Of a stretch of DNA of 64,000 nucleotides, positions 61,788 through 64,000 are shown piece by piece. Positions within the stretch are counted from its first letter, which is position 1. Each line of letters starts with the position of its first letter. Under the pieces are notes generated by a model. It was not told the DNA's origin, did no database searches, and saw only the letters and a program-made list of their open reading frames with translations. The translations under genes were made by a program, and so were the position numbers. Source of the DNA: Tetracladium setigerum (lineage: Eukaryota > Ascomycota > Leotiomycetes > Helotiales); NCBI GenBank assembly GCA_031472005.1, contig PZJY01000010.1, forward strand, positions 1,364,001-1,428,000, given 5' to 3'.

Positions 61788-63035
61788 TTACTTGTTGTAT
61801 CTCATTTCAACATCGCCCTCCGCAACCTCTTCATTCACACTCGTATTCCCACTCTTCCCTTTCCACGGCTCCGCCCATCCAGGCCTAGCCACATTGAAAA
61901 CCACCACAGCCAAAACCATCATCGCGCCATCAAGCGCAAAGAAGTACTTCTCCGTCGTGATCAAATAGCCCTCCCAGCCTTGCAACAACTCAATAGTTCT
62001 ATAGACCGCCCTAGCAACAAGCGTCATAACACTAACGACCGTCGCAGCGAGAACGGCACGTACTTTAATCTCTCGCAGCACTTCGCCACGGGATTTGAGC
62101 CCTTGAGAATCACCCAGGTGAAAAGGATGGAGAAGACGATGATGGCGGCTAGTTGGAAGAGAACGCCTGCCACCATGATGCGTGTGCCGAGGTCGGTGTT
62201 TCCTGGGGTGTTTGTTGGAAGGCGACCGAGGCCATGCCGCCTCCTACGGCTTGGATTACGAGGGAGATTATGTCGACTGTGCAGAAGATGTAGAGGTACA
62301 TGTTGGGGGAGATGGGGAGGTGTGGCGGCCGAGTGTTACGATGAGGCGGCCGAGGATTACGTAGATTCCTGCTGTGAAGAAGGCGGGTGCTAGAGAAGGG
62401 GGGGGGAGGTTATTAGCTCTTGATTGTTGTGTGAGGAGGAGAAGAAGAGGATGAGTATGAGGAGTGGAAGGGGATAGTATACCGAGGATAAGAGAGCAAA
62501 TTTGAATAAGGAATGGCGTGGTTTGATATGGGCATTTGCTTGACCATGTTCGTCCAGCCCATCCTATTAATTCACCTGTCGTTCGATTGATGTTAGCAAA
62601 AATATATAAGGCTGTGTTGGCAGAGGAAGTTGATTTGCATACCCAAAGCTCCACTATTAGAGACGAAGTCAGTTTAAATTCAAAAGTAGAGAGATGCACC
62701 CTAAGGCCAAAAAACAGCATTGTCAAAACACAGAAAACATATATAGTTTGTGTGTTCCCATTCTCATTCTTCTTCGTCGAAACACTTGTTATTGCGAAGC
62801 GATGTGATGAGCTGCGAGAATCAGGCTAGAGACGAAGAATGAATACATACATAACAAAGATAAACTGCCACCATGTCCTATTTTTGATGGACACGAAGGT
62901 ATGGCCTAGCATGCTGATGCCAAAGATAACGCAAAAGGCTATTCCAGCCCCAAAGGATGGTATATAGCCATACGGACTTCCAACGCCCTCGATGGCTGCC
63001 ACGCAGATATTGCGATTGAGTCGTTGTCCAGACAT
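61788..63035 (-). CDS. RTA1-like seven-TM membrane protein; microexon and three frameshifts
   Basis: Exons 63035-62851, 62653-62643 (11 nt), 62575-62483 and 62389-61788; three restored bases give 297 aa. The N-terminal YGYIPSFGAGIAFCVIFG and NRTWW, then ELIGWAGRTW, FFTAGIYVILGRLIV, DIISLVIQAVGGGMA and VYRTIELLQGW, are standard RTA1 (lipid-translocating exporter) blocks. RTA1 proteins sit in the plasma membrane and are linked to tolerance of 7-aminocholesterol and to sphingoid-base traffic. The 11-nt exon codes GAL and, with its split end codons, rebuilds VIGALGELIGW. Breaks are at plus-strand 62314-62317 (G4), 62217-62227 (GG/AA/CC) and 62113-62115 (CCC), each one base short, and the repaired frames join conserved sequence. 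A pseudogene is possible but less likely. Confidence 0.78.
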
Positions 63036-64000
63036 TCTTGTCGTCCAAAAGTACCCAGTACTGTCAGCCTAGGCAGGCTTTGCAAAAAGAATAATAATTA
63101 TACAATTAACCCAAAAAAAAGGTAAGTCTTTGCTCGTGGGGTTGATGACTGGTGGAGTAATAAGTTTACAATCCACAAACAAGTTCGACGTAAGCAGACA
63201 GAAAGAGTGGGAGAGAAATGAATACGAAAAGTTGCATCATATGTCCTGGGCTGAGCTCCAATACTTATTTCTTTTCAAAGAAGCAGCCCCAAGTCCAAAG
63301 CCCAAGCCGCCCACGTTCCATTCGTCGTAACCCCTGCGAAGAAAACGGACGGGGCAACTCTTGCCCACCCATTCGGAGAATTCAAGGTGGATTCAGCCTC
63401 GTTTCTTTGTTCCTTGGGTGGTGCGAGGAAATATCGGTGTTGGAGGGCCCTGTCTTCCGATGTCCGGGATAACTTTATGCCTTCGCTAAAAGGTAAATGG
63501 GAACTGTGCTGTGCCTTAGGAGCTTACAGTAGGAGAGAGAAGAGGAAAGAGAGAAGAGAGAGTGCAACGCTAGTGGATTGTTAGCAGATGGGGGGACGAC
63601 TCGAGTGTAAACTACGTTCGACGTGTGATAGTCAGATTTTCCTTCGCGCCTACTAGGTTAGCGCTAGTCAGGGGGAAATGGTGGTGCTACGCGGGAAAAT
63701 GTCTACTATGTTGTCTAGTAGGTGCGACGCAAAATCCGAAAATTCGACTATTATTCCCATACAATATTTTCACAAGAATATCATAAAACTCCAAATGATA
63801 ATTTAGGCTGCAAAAATTACAAACCAACTATACACTTCAGAGCTACAGGCTTTCGTCCAACAATCGTTCAATTACCTTACCAATTTCCTATAAATCACGA
63901 GATCAAGAAAAGGATATGAGAGCGTAAATGGGTATCTATTATATTAAACTATATCGTACGTTGTATAGGTACGCACCTAGCTGTATCAATTCCATCATCA
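63036..64000. other. Right-end non-coding stretch
   Basis: About 960 bp with the RTA1 promoter and no supportable gene. It contains an imperfect fold-back repeat at 63635-63736, listed separately. Confidence 0.45.
63635..63736. repeat. Imperfect inverted repeat (fold-back)
   Basis: Two 22-bp arms, 63635-63656 and 63715-63736, match in inverted order at 19 of 22 positions (core CCTACTAG) around a 58-bp loop. ATAGTC also recurs just outside both arms. It may be a decayed small transposable element or a transcript hairpin; it lacks clear target duplications. Confidence 0.55.

Overview
The window is nuclear DNA of a filamentous ascomycete. Genes carry short GT-AG introns (mostly 42-100 nt) with CTAAC/CTGAC-like branch sites, and the gene set is fungal: a CFEM protein, a SIT-type siderophore transporter, a CBM1 module, an RTA1 protein and a DUF7708-NACHT NLR. 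A Leotiomycetes-type host would fit, but that is inference; nothing here fixes the genus. I place 19 protein-coding genes and no convincing rRNA or tRNA.

Layout. 0.8-23.2 kb is mostly housekeeping: a four-TM MARVEL-like protein, the MutL homologue PMS1, the GPI inositol-deacylase BST1, a gene-poor 3.2 kb gap, an SDR, TMS1/SERINC and an MCH1-type MFS in divergent orientation, a second SDR and an orphan protein. 23.7-44.6 kb is an iron-acquisition cluster: a SidD/NPS6-type siderophore NRPS, a siderophore-iron MFS transporter, a GPI-anchored CFEM-like protein, a full-size ABC-B transporter and a GNAT. Exact copies of the SreA-family GATA site ATCTGATAA lie in all three upstream regions that serve these five genes, and I saw none elsewhere in the window. 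44.6-64 kb is accessory: a palindromic MITE, a secreted CBM1-DUF6055 protein with an HEXXH site, an MFS transporter, a Q/Y-repeat protein, an NLR, a DUF4419 protein and an RTA1 protein with an 11-nt microexon.

How the genes may work together. The NRPS would assemble an extracellular hydroxamate siderophore, the ABC pump could export it or its breakdown products, and the MFS carrier would bring the ferri-siderophore back. The CFEM protein could bind iron or haem at the wall. The GATA sites suggest joint repression when iron is sufficient.

Sequence quality. Nine of the 19 genes are broken by what look like 16 single-base deletions, nearly all in short G/C or A/T runs. Restoring one base at each gives a continuous, family-like reading frame. 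This pattern points to homopolymer undercalling in the assembly more than to gene decay, so the affected genes are given as whole loci with the break positions named.
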